The translations under genes were made by a program, and so were the position numbers. Below, in pieces: positions 22,516 to 32,155 of a stretch of DNA of 64,000 nucleotides (position 1 is the first letter of the stretch; the number at the start of each line of letters is the position of its first letter). Where the stretch lies: NCBI GenBank assembly GCA_017640725.1, contig JAEPQB010000001.1, forward strand, positions 310,001 through 374,000, in the 5' to 3' direction. The notes under the pieces were generated by a model, which saw nothing but the letters and a program-made list of their open reading frames with translations, was not told the origin of the DNA and searched no databases. Origin of the DNA: Kordiimonadaceae bacterium. Its GTDB lineage: Bacteria; Pseudomonadota; Alphaproteobacteria; Sphingomonadales; Kordiimonadaceae.

Positions 22516-24414
22516 TTAATTGAAACACTGCGTTTCTAACCAGCCCAGAAGTTCCGTGTAGAACTCCGTTTTATGGTCATAGCTCAGCGTGTTCGAGAAG
22601 TGATCTGCGTCCTTAAGTTCAACATACTTGTGGAACTTGTCTTCGGCCTTCAATCGACTAACAAACCTTCGGCTGTGGCTGACATGCACCCGAATATCGA
22701 TGTCACCATGCACCACCAAAATTGGAATATTGACCTTGTCCACTTGATCGATGGGAGACACACCCTGGATCGTTGGTCTTTGGAGTTCCCGTAAAAACCG
22801 ATTGGCGCCAAGCTCGCCTCGAATTGAATCCAAGTCAGATACACCGGCACCGGCGATAGCGCACTGATAAACATTGTTGTCACGCATCGAACCTGCGAAC
22901 GCTGCATAACCTCCATAGCTCCAGCCAAAAATCGCAAGCTTGTCTTTGGTTGCAAGACCGCGCTCGACCAGATACATGGCGGCATCGTCAAGATCATCTT
23001 GCATCTCGTAGCCCCATTTTTCGTCGCCCGCCATCCAATGGTTTAGGCCGTATCCTTCCGAACCGCGGAACTGCGGCTGGATCACCACATAGCCATGGTG
23101 CGCCAGCAATTGTGCCCACTCGTCGTAACCGCCAAAATCGCGCGCCCATGGGCCGCCATGTGGCAAAACGATTGCAGGAAACGGCGCTTCACCTTTTGGG
23201 ATGGTTATATAAGACGGGATTTTCAGACCATCTCTTGCCTTGAAGCTTTTATACTCGACGTCCACCAAAGCTTCTTCCGATAGTTGCGGCTTTCGAGCCC
23301 CAATAAACTCGAGTTTCGATTTGTCCAACAACAGATAAAAGGAGCCCGGGTCTTTCGCGCCGGTGGTGCGGATAACAATAGCATTATCGTTATCTGATCT
23401 ACTGGCGTAAGACACTCTTTTGCCAGGGAACAAGCCTTCCATCGCTTTGAAAAGCGCTTCTTCTTGGCCGTCAAGATAGTAACGTTTCTGGTCACCGGTA
23501 TTGTACCAAAAACCAATCAGCTCACCATAGCTGTCTTTTTTGAAACTCTGGAGAATTCCTCCGGCATCGACCGACCGCAAGCCAAAAAGGCGCTCAGAAT
23601 ACTCACCTGTTTCGATATTGAGTGTATATACGCCGGCTTTGTCTTCGCCTTGGTTTGAGAGCACATACACCTCGTTGGGGTCCTCAATGCTGAAATCCAA
23701 CAGCTCAAAAGTTTCGCGCAGCTCAGGATTGATAACTTTGATTTCTTTCCACTTACTATCGCCCTTTACGCGAGCAAGCTGGATAATACTGTTAGCGCCG
23801 GAATCAAATCGAGTTGCTCCCCGAACTTCACCATCATAATCGGCAATATAGTTTCCTGTGCGCTCGTCACTGCGCATCACCATGCTTGTGCGACCGTTTC
23901 GAATATTGAATCGCACAACGTCAGGCACACGATTGTCGTTTGCGTCATATGAAATCAGAATTTCTTTAGGGTTTTTCTCCCACAAGTTCATTATGCGAGC
24001 ACGGTCAGGCAACTCCAGCCATTTTCCCTTGGCATCAGAATTCACTACAGCGCTCTTTCCAACCCATTCTCGTTCGTTGGCATCGTCAAGAAGTTGCCGA
24101 AAATCGACGAGAACACGCTCGTCATTTAGCCAATAGAAATTGCGCATTTCCATTCGATCGGTGCCAATTCTAACTGGCCGACGCTTCAAATTCTTCGTCT
24201 GGAATATTTCGAGGATATATCCCCCGTCTTTTCCAGTTGCTCTGATCATGCCCAATTGTTTGCCATCGGGTGAGACCTTGACTGCCAGAATTGCTGGCAG
24301 ACTTGCAAACGCATCAAGCGGTAGCTTTTCCTGTGCGGTACTGATTTGTGATATCGCAAGCGACAGTAGCCCCACAACGCTTGCTGAAATTACTTTTTTT
24401 AATCTGGCGAACAT
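22516..24414 (-). CDS. Secreted S9 family (prolyl oligopeptidase/DPP-like) peptidase
   Basis: Catalytic motif FGWSYGGYAAFAGS, HGGPWARDFGGYDEWAQLLAHHGY, C-terminal HGDIDIRVHVSHS and DADHF; signal peptide after MFARLKK. Confidence 0.87.
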   Translation of the reverse strand: MFARLKKVISASVVGLLSLAISQISTAQEKLPLDAFASLPAILAVKVSPDGKQLGMIRATGKDGGYILEIFQTKNLKRRPVRIGTDRMEMRNFYWLNDERVLVDFRQLLDDANEREWVGKSAVVNSDAKGKWLELPDRARIMNLWEKNPKEILISYDANDNRVPDVVRFNIRNGRTSMVMRSDERTGNYIADYDGEVRGATRFDSGANSIIQLARVKGDSKWKEIKVINPELRETFELLDFSIEDPNEVYVLSNQGEDKAGVYTLNIETGEYSERLFGLRSVDAGGILQSFKKDSYGELIGFWYNTGDQKRYYLDGQEEALFKAMEGLFPGKRVSYASRSDNDNAIVIRTTGAKDPGSFYLLLDKSKLEFIGARKPQLSEEALVDVEYKSFKARDGLKIPSYITIPKGEAPFPAIVLPHGGPWARDFGGYDEWAQLLAHHGYVVIQPQFRGSEGYGLNHWMAGDEKWGYEMQDDLDDAAMYLVERGLATKDKLAIFGWSYGGYAAFAGSMRDNNVYQCAIAGAGVSDLDSIRGELGANRFLRELQRPTIQGVSPIDQVDKVNIPILVVHGDIDIRVHVSHSRRFVSRLKAEDKFHKYVELKDADHFSNTLSYDHKTEFYTELLGWLETQCFN

Positions 24415-24487
24415 ACGCTTTCCCAAATTCTGATTTTCTGCTCCCCCGGCGGAGTGCCCCCACGTACCGCCAAGACTAAACGAAAGG

Positions 24488-24510
24488 AGGGGCTCCATGA
24501 AAGAGCCCCT
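24488..24510 (-). terminator. Putative intrinsic terminator downstream of the large TonB receptor gene
   Basis: AGGGGCTC-(7 nt)-GAGCCCCT perfect 8-bp arms. On the minus strand it is followed by CCTTTCG, a weak T-tract. Confidence 0.5.
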
Positions 24511-24549
24511 CGATCAATTTTATCTGACAATGATGCCAAACATGTTTGC

Positions 24550-27500
24550 TTAGAAGGCAATCTTCGCCGAGGTGAAGATCGTGCGACCCTGCAGGTCGTA
24601 GCCAACACCAAGTGGGAAATTGCGCACACCAAACACGCCGTCAGTGTCAATGCGTGGCGGCTTCACATCAAATACGTTCGAAATACCGAGCGTGAAGACG
24701 ATGTCACCCGGGTTCCATGTCAGGGACATGTCGTGAACATCATAGTTTGTAGTGAAGAAGACCGGACGACATGCCGTGGGCAGACCATCACAAGGTGTGC
24801 CAAGCGGATCAAACTCTGGTGGCGTGTTTTCACCACCTTGAATCCAGCGTGTGAACCAGTTGAAGCCGAAATCGCCATAGTCAACCTGCAACGTACCCTG
24901 CGCACGCCAGTGCGGTGTCGTTGGCTCGCCTGCGTTGTCATCGATGAAGTCAATGATTTCAACGATTTGCTCGCGGATGTGCGACGCGCGAACATCCAGG
25001 CTCACAGACAGGATTTCATCACCAACTTCAAAGTCCTGCTGATAGAAGCCGTTGAGGTCGAATCCACGCGATGTCAGACGACCGATGTTAATGAAGCTCG
25101 CGTCAAGCAGCTCAACCAGGCCATCATCGCCGCGTGTGATACGCGAGCAGAAATCGCTGGTTGCATTAAGCTGATCAGGATTGTCGTAACAGTCATTGAT
25201 CAGAAACTGGTTGAAGGGCTCTTCGATACTGTCAGTCACCTTGATGTCGAAATAAGTCACGGACAGTGACAGATCAAATGCGTCAGTGAACGGCTGTTCG
25301 AACACGATACCAGCTGTGATAGAACGCGAATCCTCCGGGTTCAGTTCGTCCGTACCACCCGTGGTGATTTCCACGGTGTAGTTGGTGTTGATATTCGGGT
25401 TCAAACCGGTTGTTAGCGGGTCGACACCATCTGCACGGCATGCGTCCAACACATTTTGCGCCCGTGTATCGCCGTCCGGGCGATACTGTGACCCACCGGT
25501 CGGGTTAGATGGGTCGATAGGCTCGCGCGCGTCAAGTGGCACCACGCAAGGGTCGGTAATTGGATTGAAGCCCGTTACGCCATTCAGGAACGATTCTCGA
25601 AGGTTTGGTGCGCGATAGGCAGTTCCGTATGTTGCGCGGAACGTTAGATAGTTGATCGGACGGTAGATACCCTTGAAAGAGTATGTCCATGCCGGGCTGA
25701 AGTTGCTTTCATCAGTCCAACGCAAAGACGCTTCAAGCGTGAGTTCTTCCGCCCAAGGCTTGCCCTTCAAGAACTCAAAACGGGTCTCCGCAAAAAATTC
25801 ATTCAGGCTGCGGGCACCGTCGGCTCCCTGGTCCGCGAAGAAGGCAAACAGTTCGCCGTTTGCCGCAACGTCATTCGGATTAGATTCAATACTGTCGCGG
25901 CGATATTCATAACCAAACACGAGCGGCACAACCGAATTGTTCCAAGGTAATTCAAACAAGTCGCCCGTTAAAAAGCCGCTTACTACTGTTTGCTCGATAA
26001 TGGTTTCGAAAAAGCGATCATCAAATAGATAGTTGGTTTCGGCCTGGGTTGCGAATGTACCTCCGCCTGCTTGATAGATGGAACTTGCGAACATGTTGAC
26101 TGGCACACAGCCATCAGTTCCATCAGGCACGCCGTCATTGTCTGCGTCGACACCACAAATGAAGCTGCCTGGATTGTTCGGGTCTTCGATCGTTGTCTCA
26201 ACAGATAAAGTCAGGCGGTCTTCGCGAATACCACGCTGACGGTCAGTACCCTTTGAGCGAGAATAGGACCCATGGACATCATAGGCCCAGTTGCCCAGCA
26301 AGAAATCATCCATGCCAGTGATGTCACCGCGAACACCGCCCAGTAAACGATACTGGTTAACTTTAACGATGTTACGGTCGCGATCATCCCGAATGGCTAC
26401 AATAGGGGTCATTTCTGCCTGACCGGCGAAAGGTCCGAAGAACCCGAGGCAGTCCAGTTGGCTACAAGGGTTGAACGGGTTGGTAACCGGCACCTCTGGG
26501 AATATGGTTGCGCCGGGGCTGAAAATATTCTGCTTCCGCTCGCTGAACCAACCTTCGGCGTACACAGTGGTGTCCGTGTCTTCGTCAACGGTGTATTCAC
26601 CGTTGGCAAACACGCTGTAGCGCTCGATCCCTGCCAGGAAATCAGCATTTTGATAGCGATCAGACAGCTGAGCATTGTAAAATGGCGTTTGCAGGTCAAC
26701 GTCCGTGAGGCCATCGCCGTCCGGGTCGATCAGTGCACTATCATCAATACCGTCACCGTTGATATCGATGATTGTTAAAGCGGTTGGATTAAACTGTTCC
26801 AGACCAAGTCCGATAGCCGTGTCTGAAAAGTTAGGAATTCCATCGAACGGAACACCAAACACCAGCCCATCGTTGGTCAGGTTCGACCGGCCTTCGGTAT
26901 ACCAGAGGTTACCAAACACAAAGGGGTAGAACACACGGTTAATGGTATCCAGCTTACAGCTGCTTGGCGTGGTTCCTGGTGCCAGGCCCCGGAATTCCTC
27001 CAGGATGTTGCCCTGCTCGTCTTCATAATAGAAGCTGTCACACTCACGAGTGATATCACGATCCCTGAAGCGGACTTTGTCGCGCTTATAGTATTCACCC
27101 GCAATTTGGAAGGACCCACGGTCGCCTGTGGTGCCCCAAATTGCAGAGATTGTGCGTTCTTGACCACCTGGCTCGAATGGCTCACTCCAGGAACCTTCAA
27201 CTTCAAAACCCTCGACATCTTTCCGCATAATAACGTTGGCTACGCCCGCAACCGCGTCTGAGCCGTATACCGCAGACGCACCGTCAAGCAGGCTTTCAAT
27301 GCGATCAATCATGATAGACGGGATAAGGTTCAAATCCGTTGCTGTTGGCGCACCACCCACGCCAGCTGGCGCCACGCGGCGGCCGTTAATCAAAACAAGC
27401 GTGCGTTCTGCGTCCAGGCCCCGGAAGGAAATGGTCGCGGCGCCAGGACCGTTATCCAACACAAATGAGTTGAATGTGTTGTCTATCTGCAGACCGGAAG

Positions 27501-27780
27501 CCTGCGCAGACGCCTGCAACATGTCTGCGGCATTGAAAAGACCAATCTCACGGCTGGTTTGACCGGAGATAACCTGGATTGGCGAAGCGCTTGTGAACTC
27601 GTTCCGGCGAATACGTGAACCGGTTACTATTACTTCTTCGACTTCATCTTCGTCGTCATCAACAGTTGATTCAGCATCCTGCGCATAAACGCCGTTGCCC
27701 GCAGCAAATCCGAGTGTGGCAATCAAAAGAGCAGCTGTGCTGTGCGTTAGACGGCTCTTCAAAAGTTCATTATTTTTCAT
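24550..27780 (-). CDS. Large TonB-dependent receptor (about 1076 aa, oar/peptide-uptake-like)
   Basis: Signal peptide, EEVIVTGSRIRRNEFTSASPIQVI TonB-box/plug, SFRGLDAERTLVLINGRRVAP, RIESLLDGASAVYGSDAVAGVANVI, C-terminal barrel ending TIFTSAKIAF. Confidence 0.88.
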   Translation of the reverse strand: MKNNELLKSRLTHSTAALLIATLGFAAGNGVYAQDAESTVDDDEDEVEEVIVTGSRIRRNEFTSASPIQVISGQTSREIGLFNAADMLQASAQASGLQIDNTFNSFVLDNGPGAATISFRGLDAERTLVLINGRRVAPAGVGGAPTATDLNLIPSIMIDRIESLLDGASAVYGSDAVAGVANVIMRKDVEGFEVEGSWSEPFEPGGQERTISAIWGTTGDRGSFQIAGEYYKRDKVRFRDRDITRECDSFYYEDEQGNILEEFRGLAPGTTPSSCKLDTINRVFYPFVFGNLWYTEGRSNLTNDGLVFGVPFDGIPNFSDTAIGLGLEQFNPTALTIIDINGDGIDDSALIDPDGDGLTDVDLQTPFYNAQLSDRYQNADFLAGIERYSVFANGEYTVDEDTDTTVYAEGWFSERKQNIFSPGATIFPEVPVTNPFNPCSQLDCLGFFGPFAGQAEMTPIVAIRDDRDRNIVKVNQYRLLGGVRGDITGMDDFLLGNWAYDVHGSYSRSKGTDRQRGIREDRLTLSVETTIEDPNNPGSFICGVDADNDGVPDGTDGCVPVNMFASSIYQAGGGTFATQAETNYLFDDRFFETIIEQTVVSGFLTGDLFELPWNNSVVPLVFGYEYRRDSIESNPNDVAANGELFAFFADQGADGARSLNEFFAETRFEFLKGKPWAEELTLEASLRWTDESNFSPAWTYSFKGIYRPINYLTFRATYGTAYRAPNLRESFLNGVTGFNPITDPCVVPLDAREPIDPSNPTGGSQYRPDGDTRAQNVLDACRADGVDPLTTGLNPNINTNYTVEITTGGTDELNPEDSRSITAGIVFEQPFTDAFDLSLSVTYFDIKVTDSIEEPFNQFLINDCYDNPDQLNATSDFCSRITRGDDGLVELLDASFINIGRLTSRGFDLNGFYQQDFEVGDEILSVSLDVRASHIREQIVEIIDFIDDNAGEPTTPHWRAQGTLQVDYGDFGFNWFTRWIQGGENTPPEFDPLGTPCDGLPTACRPVFFTTNYDVHDMSLTWNPGDIVFTLGISNVFDVKPPRIDTDGVFGVRNFPLGVGYDLQGRTIFTSAKIAF

Positions 27781-28020
27781 GTATAGCCCCCGAAAAATAG
27801 TTGTGTGCCACGACCCCAAGCAGCACGGGTTTCCCTGTCACCGTTCAACCCCTTAGAACGGCGAAATATCCCATAACCCTGTCCAGCTAAACTTTTGTCG
27901 TAAACCTAAAGATGGTTCGATATCGGTACATCATCGGTGAATCTCGACCGATGTGACAAAAATGTTACTGAATGTGAGTTGACGTTATTCGGGTTTTATG
28001 AGTGTGAAAAAAACACTTAG

Positions 28021-31000
28021 CTAGAGGTTCTCGGCGAGCAAACTGGCGTTGCCACCTGCGGCGGTCGTATCGACACAAATGTGCCTCTCAAGAACGCACC
28101 AATCAGCCATTTGCTTGCTTGTCAGGAGCGGAACAAGCTTGCCCGATCGTGCGGCAAGCGCTTTGCGAATCATTTTAGCGGTCTCAACTTCACCCCAATA
28201 AGCGACCGCATCCAGTTCATCTAACTTCTCAAGAGTTGCACTGTCGAGCGTTCCATCAAGCCCCTCGCCCTTCGCCAGGTTCGACGCTATCATCAGCACT
28301 TCGCAACCCTGCGACGCAGCGAGGCGCGATTGTTCTTGTGCAAACTCAGGTGTCGGCCCAAGGCACAGCACCAACCCACGCGCATAGGTGGATAGCTCAT
28401 TACGCTCACCTGTCGGCCCAGGCAGCTTAACAGTGCTGAGAACGGCACCCGTGCTTTTAGGTTTTGCCTTTATGGCTGCCTGCACTTTTTCAAACGATAG
28501 TGGGCGAGCAGCATCAGAATGGGCTGTCACGCTGACTTCTTTGAAAAAACGCCCAAGATAATGCGGGCCACCCGCTTTCGGGCCTGTGCCCGACATACCT
28601 TCTCCACCAAAAGGCTGGGACCCGACAATGGCGCCGATCTGGTTGCGATTTACATAAAGGTTGCCCACCTGCACTCGAGACCGCACACGCTCAACGCGCT
28701 CGTTGATCCGTGTATGCAAACCAAACGTCAAACCGTATCCGCATGCATTGACCTCATCGATCACTTGGTCAATGTCACCAGCGCTGAACGTTGCCATATG
28801 CAAAACCGGGCCAAACACCTCGCGCTCCAGGTCACTAATGCCTGCAACCTTGATCACCGTTGGCGCAACAAAATAGCCCACACTTGGAACGCTTACTTTG
28901 TGCAACACCTTGCCGCTCTCTTCAGCGCTGCAGATATAGGCAGCAATGGCTTGGAAGGCGGCTTGATCGATCACAGGCCCGACGTCGGTGTTAAATTCCC
29001 AAGGCGCGCCAACTTTCAGTTCATCCATTGCACCTTTCAGCATTTCCAGCATGCTGTCTGCGACATCCTCCTGCACATAAAGCATACGCAGAGCCGAGCA
29101 TCGCTGCCCGGCTGACTGGAACGCAGACGCCACAATGTCCCGCACCGCCTGCTCGGCAAGCGCGGTGGAATCCACAATCATGGCATTAATGCCACCCGTC
29201 TCAGCAATGAGTGGGGCATTCGGAGTAAGGTTTTCCGCCATCGCACGGTTGATGCTTTGGGCTGTTTCGGTTGACCCGGTAAAGCAAACCCCACCAATTA
29301 AAGGATGGCTCGTAAGCGCATGCCCGACACTGCGGCCCTCGCCCGGAACCAATTGCAAAGCGTTCGTTGGGACACCGGCAGAATGCAAAAGCTTGACCGC
29401 CAGCGCCGCGATAAGGGGGGTGGTCTCCGCCGGTTTGGCAAGCACTGCATTGCCGGCAACGAGCGCGGCTGCAACCTGACCGGTAAATATCGCGAGTGGA
29501 AAGTTCCAGGGTGAAATGCAGGTGAAAACACCAACGGCATCTCGGCTTTCATGCTTTGCTGCATTCACTGCATAGTAGCGCAGGAAATCTACCGCTTCGC
29601 GCAGTTCGGCGACTGCATCAACTGGCGTTTTACCAGCCTCTCTGGTCAGTAGCGCGAAAATTTCACCGCTGTTTTGTTCATATAGGTCAGCAGCGTTGAG
29701 AAGAACTTGCGCCCGTTCGGAATATGCCGAGTCCCACGGTTTTGCGTTTTCTACCGCAGCATTGGCGCAATCAATATCTGCTTCTAGTACTAAGCCCACA
29801 CAGTCATTTGGGTCCGCAGGGTTTGTGATCTCCCGCTCTGTCACTGTGCCACAAACCTGATGAGTAGGCTCTGCCCGCCACTGATGTTTTTGAAATAGAC
29901 TACGTTCAGATTCAAACCGGTTGATGTCACTTGTGTTGCGCAGATCCCAACCAGCAGCGTTGCGCCTTTTGCTGCCATACAAGTCTGGCGGCAGAGCCAG
30001 ACCCGCACCGTTGAGTTTGACGCCAACTTCCTCAAACGGATCAGCGGCGACAACTTCGGCTGGCACCGTTTCGTCAACAATCTGGTTCACGAATGACGAG
30101 TTCGCGCCATTTTCGAGAAGTCGCCTGACAAGGTATGCCAGGAGATCGCGGTGCGCGCCAACAGGCGCATAAATCCGGCAGCGGCAATTTTCTTGCTGCA
30201 TCACATTATTAAGGAGCGTTTCACCCATGCCGTGGAGCCGCTGAAATTCAAACGGCAGGTCATCACCTGCCAGTTCCAAAATTGCTGCGACGGTGTGTGC
30301 ATTGTGTGTGGCAAACTGGGGGTAGATTCGGTCCGTTTTTTCCAGAAGTTTTCGAGCACAGCAAATGTAGGAAACATCGGTTGAAGCTTTGTGTGTAAAA
30401 ACAGGATAGTCAGACACGCCGTCGACCTGAGCTTGCTTGATCTCTGTGTCCCAGTAAGCCCCCTTTACCAAGCGCACCATAATTTTACGGTCGAGATTTT
30501 CTGCCAGTGCATACAACCAGTCGATCACCGCGCTGGCGCGCTTTCCGTACGCCTGAACAACTACGCCAAAACCGTCCCAGCCCGCGAACTCCTGCCGTGA
30601 CATCACCGCCTGAATAACGTCTAACGACAAATCAAGGCGATCTGCTTCCTCGGCATCAATATTAAGGCCCATATTCGCTTTGCGCGCCGCTTTGGCCAAC
30701 AAAAATACCTTGGGCACCAGTTCTTCCAACACCCTATCCTTCTGGCCCATTTCGTACCTGGGGTGCAGTGCAGAAAGCTTGATTGAAATCCCCGGATTAT
30801 CGCGGCAAGAAGCGCTTTTGCTGCGTCCAGCAAGGTAACGAATGGCGTCCGCGTAGGCCTCGAAATAGGTCTGTGCGTCTGCAGATGTCATGGCGGCCTC
30901 GCCGAGCATGTCGTAGGAAAAGCTAAAGCCCTTTTTTGCTTCTTTGCTGCCTTGCCGAACCGCTTCCTCGATTGTACGCCCCAAAACAAACTGCTTACCT

Positions 31001-31509
31001 AACAGTTTCATGGCTCTGCCGATCGCGGCGCGGATCACGGGCTCCCCAACCCGCTTAACAGCGCCCTGAAGGGTCGACAAAACCCCCGCTGGCGGTGCTG
31101 GGTCCAGCACCTTGCCAACCAGCAACAGGGCCAATGTCGACGTGTTGACAAGGGTGGACGCAGAGTCGCCCATATGCTCAGACCAGTTGGCAGGTACAAT
31201 TTTGTCTTCAATAAGAGCATCAATTGTCTCGCGATCCGGCACACGCAAAAGCGCCTCAGCCAGACACATCAAAGCCACACCCTCGTCTGTAGAAAGGCCA
31301 TATTCTGCGAGAAACACTTCCATTAAACTGAGGTCTTGTTCTTGTCGAAGACCCTCAACCAATTTTACGGCGCGGGCAGTGATGCGAGCGCGTGTGTTTG
31401 GCTCGAGGGACGATTCATCAACCAGGTGCTTAACAACCGTTGCCTCCGGCAAGCGATGCAGCTCCCTGACCCGCGTTCTGAGTTGTGAAAGATTTTGTGT
31501 ATCGCTCAT
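28021..31509 (-). CDS. putA: Bifunctional proline dehydrogenase / L-glutamate gamma-semialdehyde (P5C) dehydrogenase
   Basis: PRODH domain motifs (NIDAEEADRLDLSLDV, RLVKGAYWDTEIKQAQ) and ALDH domain (ISPWNFPLAIFTGQVAAALVAGNAVLAKPAETTPL, FQSAGQRCSALRMLYVQ). No N-terminal ribbon-helix-helix segment seen. Confidence 0.95.
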   Translation of the reverse strand: MSDTQNLSQLRTRVRELHRLPEATVVKHLVDESSLEPNTRARITARAVKLVEGLRQEQDLSLMEVFLAEYGLSTDEGVALMCLAEALLRVPDRETIDALIEDKIVPANWSEHMGDSASTLVNTSTLALLLVGKVLDPAPPAGVLSTLQGAVKRVGEPVIRAAIGRAMKLLGKQFVLGRTIEEAVRQGSKEAKKGFSFSYDMLGEAAMTSADAQTYFEAYADAIRYLAGRSKSASCRDNPGISIKLSALHPRYEMGQKDRVLEELVPKVFLLAKAARKANMGLNIDAEEADRLDLSLDVIQAVMSRQEFAGWDGFGVVVQAYGKRASAVIDWLYALAENLDRKIMVRLVKGAYWDTEIKQAQVDGVSDYPVFTHKASTDVSYICCARKLLEKTDRIYPQFATHNAHTVAAILELAGDDLPFEFQRLHGMGETLLNNVMQQENCRCRIYAPVGAHRDLLAYLVRRLLENGANSSFVNQIVDETVPAEVVAADPFEEVGVKLNGAGLALPPDLYGSKRRNAAGWDLRNTSDINRFESERSLFQKHQWRAEPTHQVCGTVTEREITNPADPNDCVGLVLEADIDCANAAVENAKPWDSAYSERAQVLLNAADLYEQNSGEIFALLTREAGKTPVDAVAELREAVDFLRYYAVNAAKHESRDAVGVFTCISPWNFPLAIFTGQVAAALVAGNAVLAKPAETTPLIAALAVKLLHSAGVPTNALQLVPGEGRSVGHALTSHPLIGGVCFTGSTETAQSINRAMAENLTPNAPLIAETGGINAMIVDSTALAEQAVRDIVASAFQSAGQRCSALRMLYVQEDVADSMLEMLKGAMDELKVGAPWEFNTDVGPVIDQAAFQAIAAYICSAEESGKVLHKVSVPSVGYFVAPTVIKVAGISDLEREVFGPVLHMATFSAGDIDQVIDEVNACGYGLTFGLHTRINERVERVRSRVQVGNLYVNRNQIGAIVGSQPFGGEGMSGTGPKAGGPHYLGRFFKEVSVTAHSDAARPLSFEKVQAAIKAKPKSTGAVLSTVKLPGPTGERNELSTYARGLVLCLGPTPEFAQEQSRLAASQGCEVLMIASNLAKGEGLDGTLDSATLEKLDELDAVAYWGEVETAKMIRKALAARSGKLVPLLTSKQMADWCVLERHICVDTTAAGGNASLLAENL

Positions 31510-31630
31510 GTCCCGCCTCCATAAAGCACTGAAGGCTAGATTACGTGACAAAACATGGTTATTTTTCCTGTTGAAACGAATTATGCCGTCTCTTCGTCTT
31601 TTCATTTGGAGTACTACGGGAAAAAAGATA

Positions 31631-32104
31631 ATGGAAAATACACATCTCAGTACAATCGACCGCATCGATCAGAAAATCCTGCACTGGCTTAGCATTGATG
31701 GCCGAATGTCAGTTACAGACCTTGCGGAAAAAGTGGGGCTTTCTAAAAGCCCCTGCCAGGTGCGCATGAAGCGTTTGCAGGAAGACGGCTACATTCTGGG
31801 CTTCCGAGCCGTTCTGGACGACAGCAAACTGGGCAGAGATCATGTCGCATTCACAGAGGTCAAGCTGGACAATACGACGGAGAAGGCGCTAGCCGCGTTT
31901 AATGCCGCTGTCCTTCAGACGCCGGAAATTGAACAGTGTCACATGATTGCGGGGTCGTTCGATTATCTGCTGAAGGTACGCACCAAAGACATCAGCGCGT
32001 ACCGCAAAGTTTTGGGTGAACAGATTTCCACACTGCCTAACGTTGCGCACACTTCTACCTTTGTTGCCATGCAGTCCGTGAAAGAAACCGGATACGAAGA
32101 TTGA
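31631..32104 (+). CDS. Lrp/AsnC family transcriptional regulator, probable regulator of divergent putA
   Basis: IDQKILHWLSIDGRMSVTDLAEKVGLSKSPCQVRMKRLQEDGYI HTH and C-terminal RAM-like domain; divergent from putA. Confidence 0.9.
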   Translation: MENTHLSTIDRIDQKILHWLSIDGRMSVTDLAEKVGLSKSPCQVRMKRLQEDGYILGFRAVLDDSKLGRDHVAFTEVKLDNTTEKALAAFNAAVLQTPEIEQCHMIAGSFDYLLKVRTKDISAYRKVLGEQISTLPNVAHTSTFVAMQSVKETGYED

Positions 32105-32155
32105 AGCAGCAACGAATCCGCCCTAGCTTCAACAAGGGCAACATTGGGGAATTTT

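Noticed and set aside
24454-25269. 271-aa plus-strand ORF
   Set aside because: Antisense to the TonB receptor 3' end; no recognisable domain.
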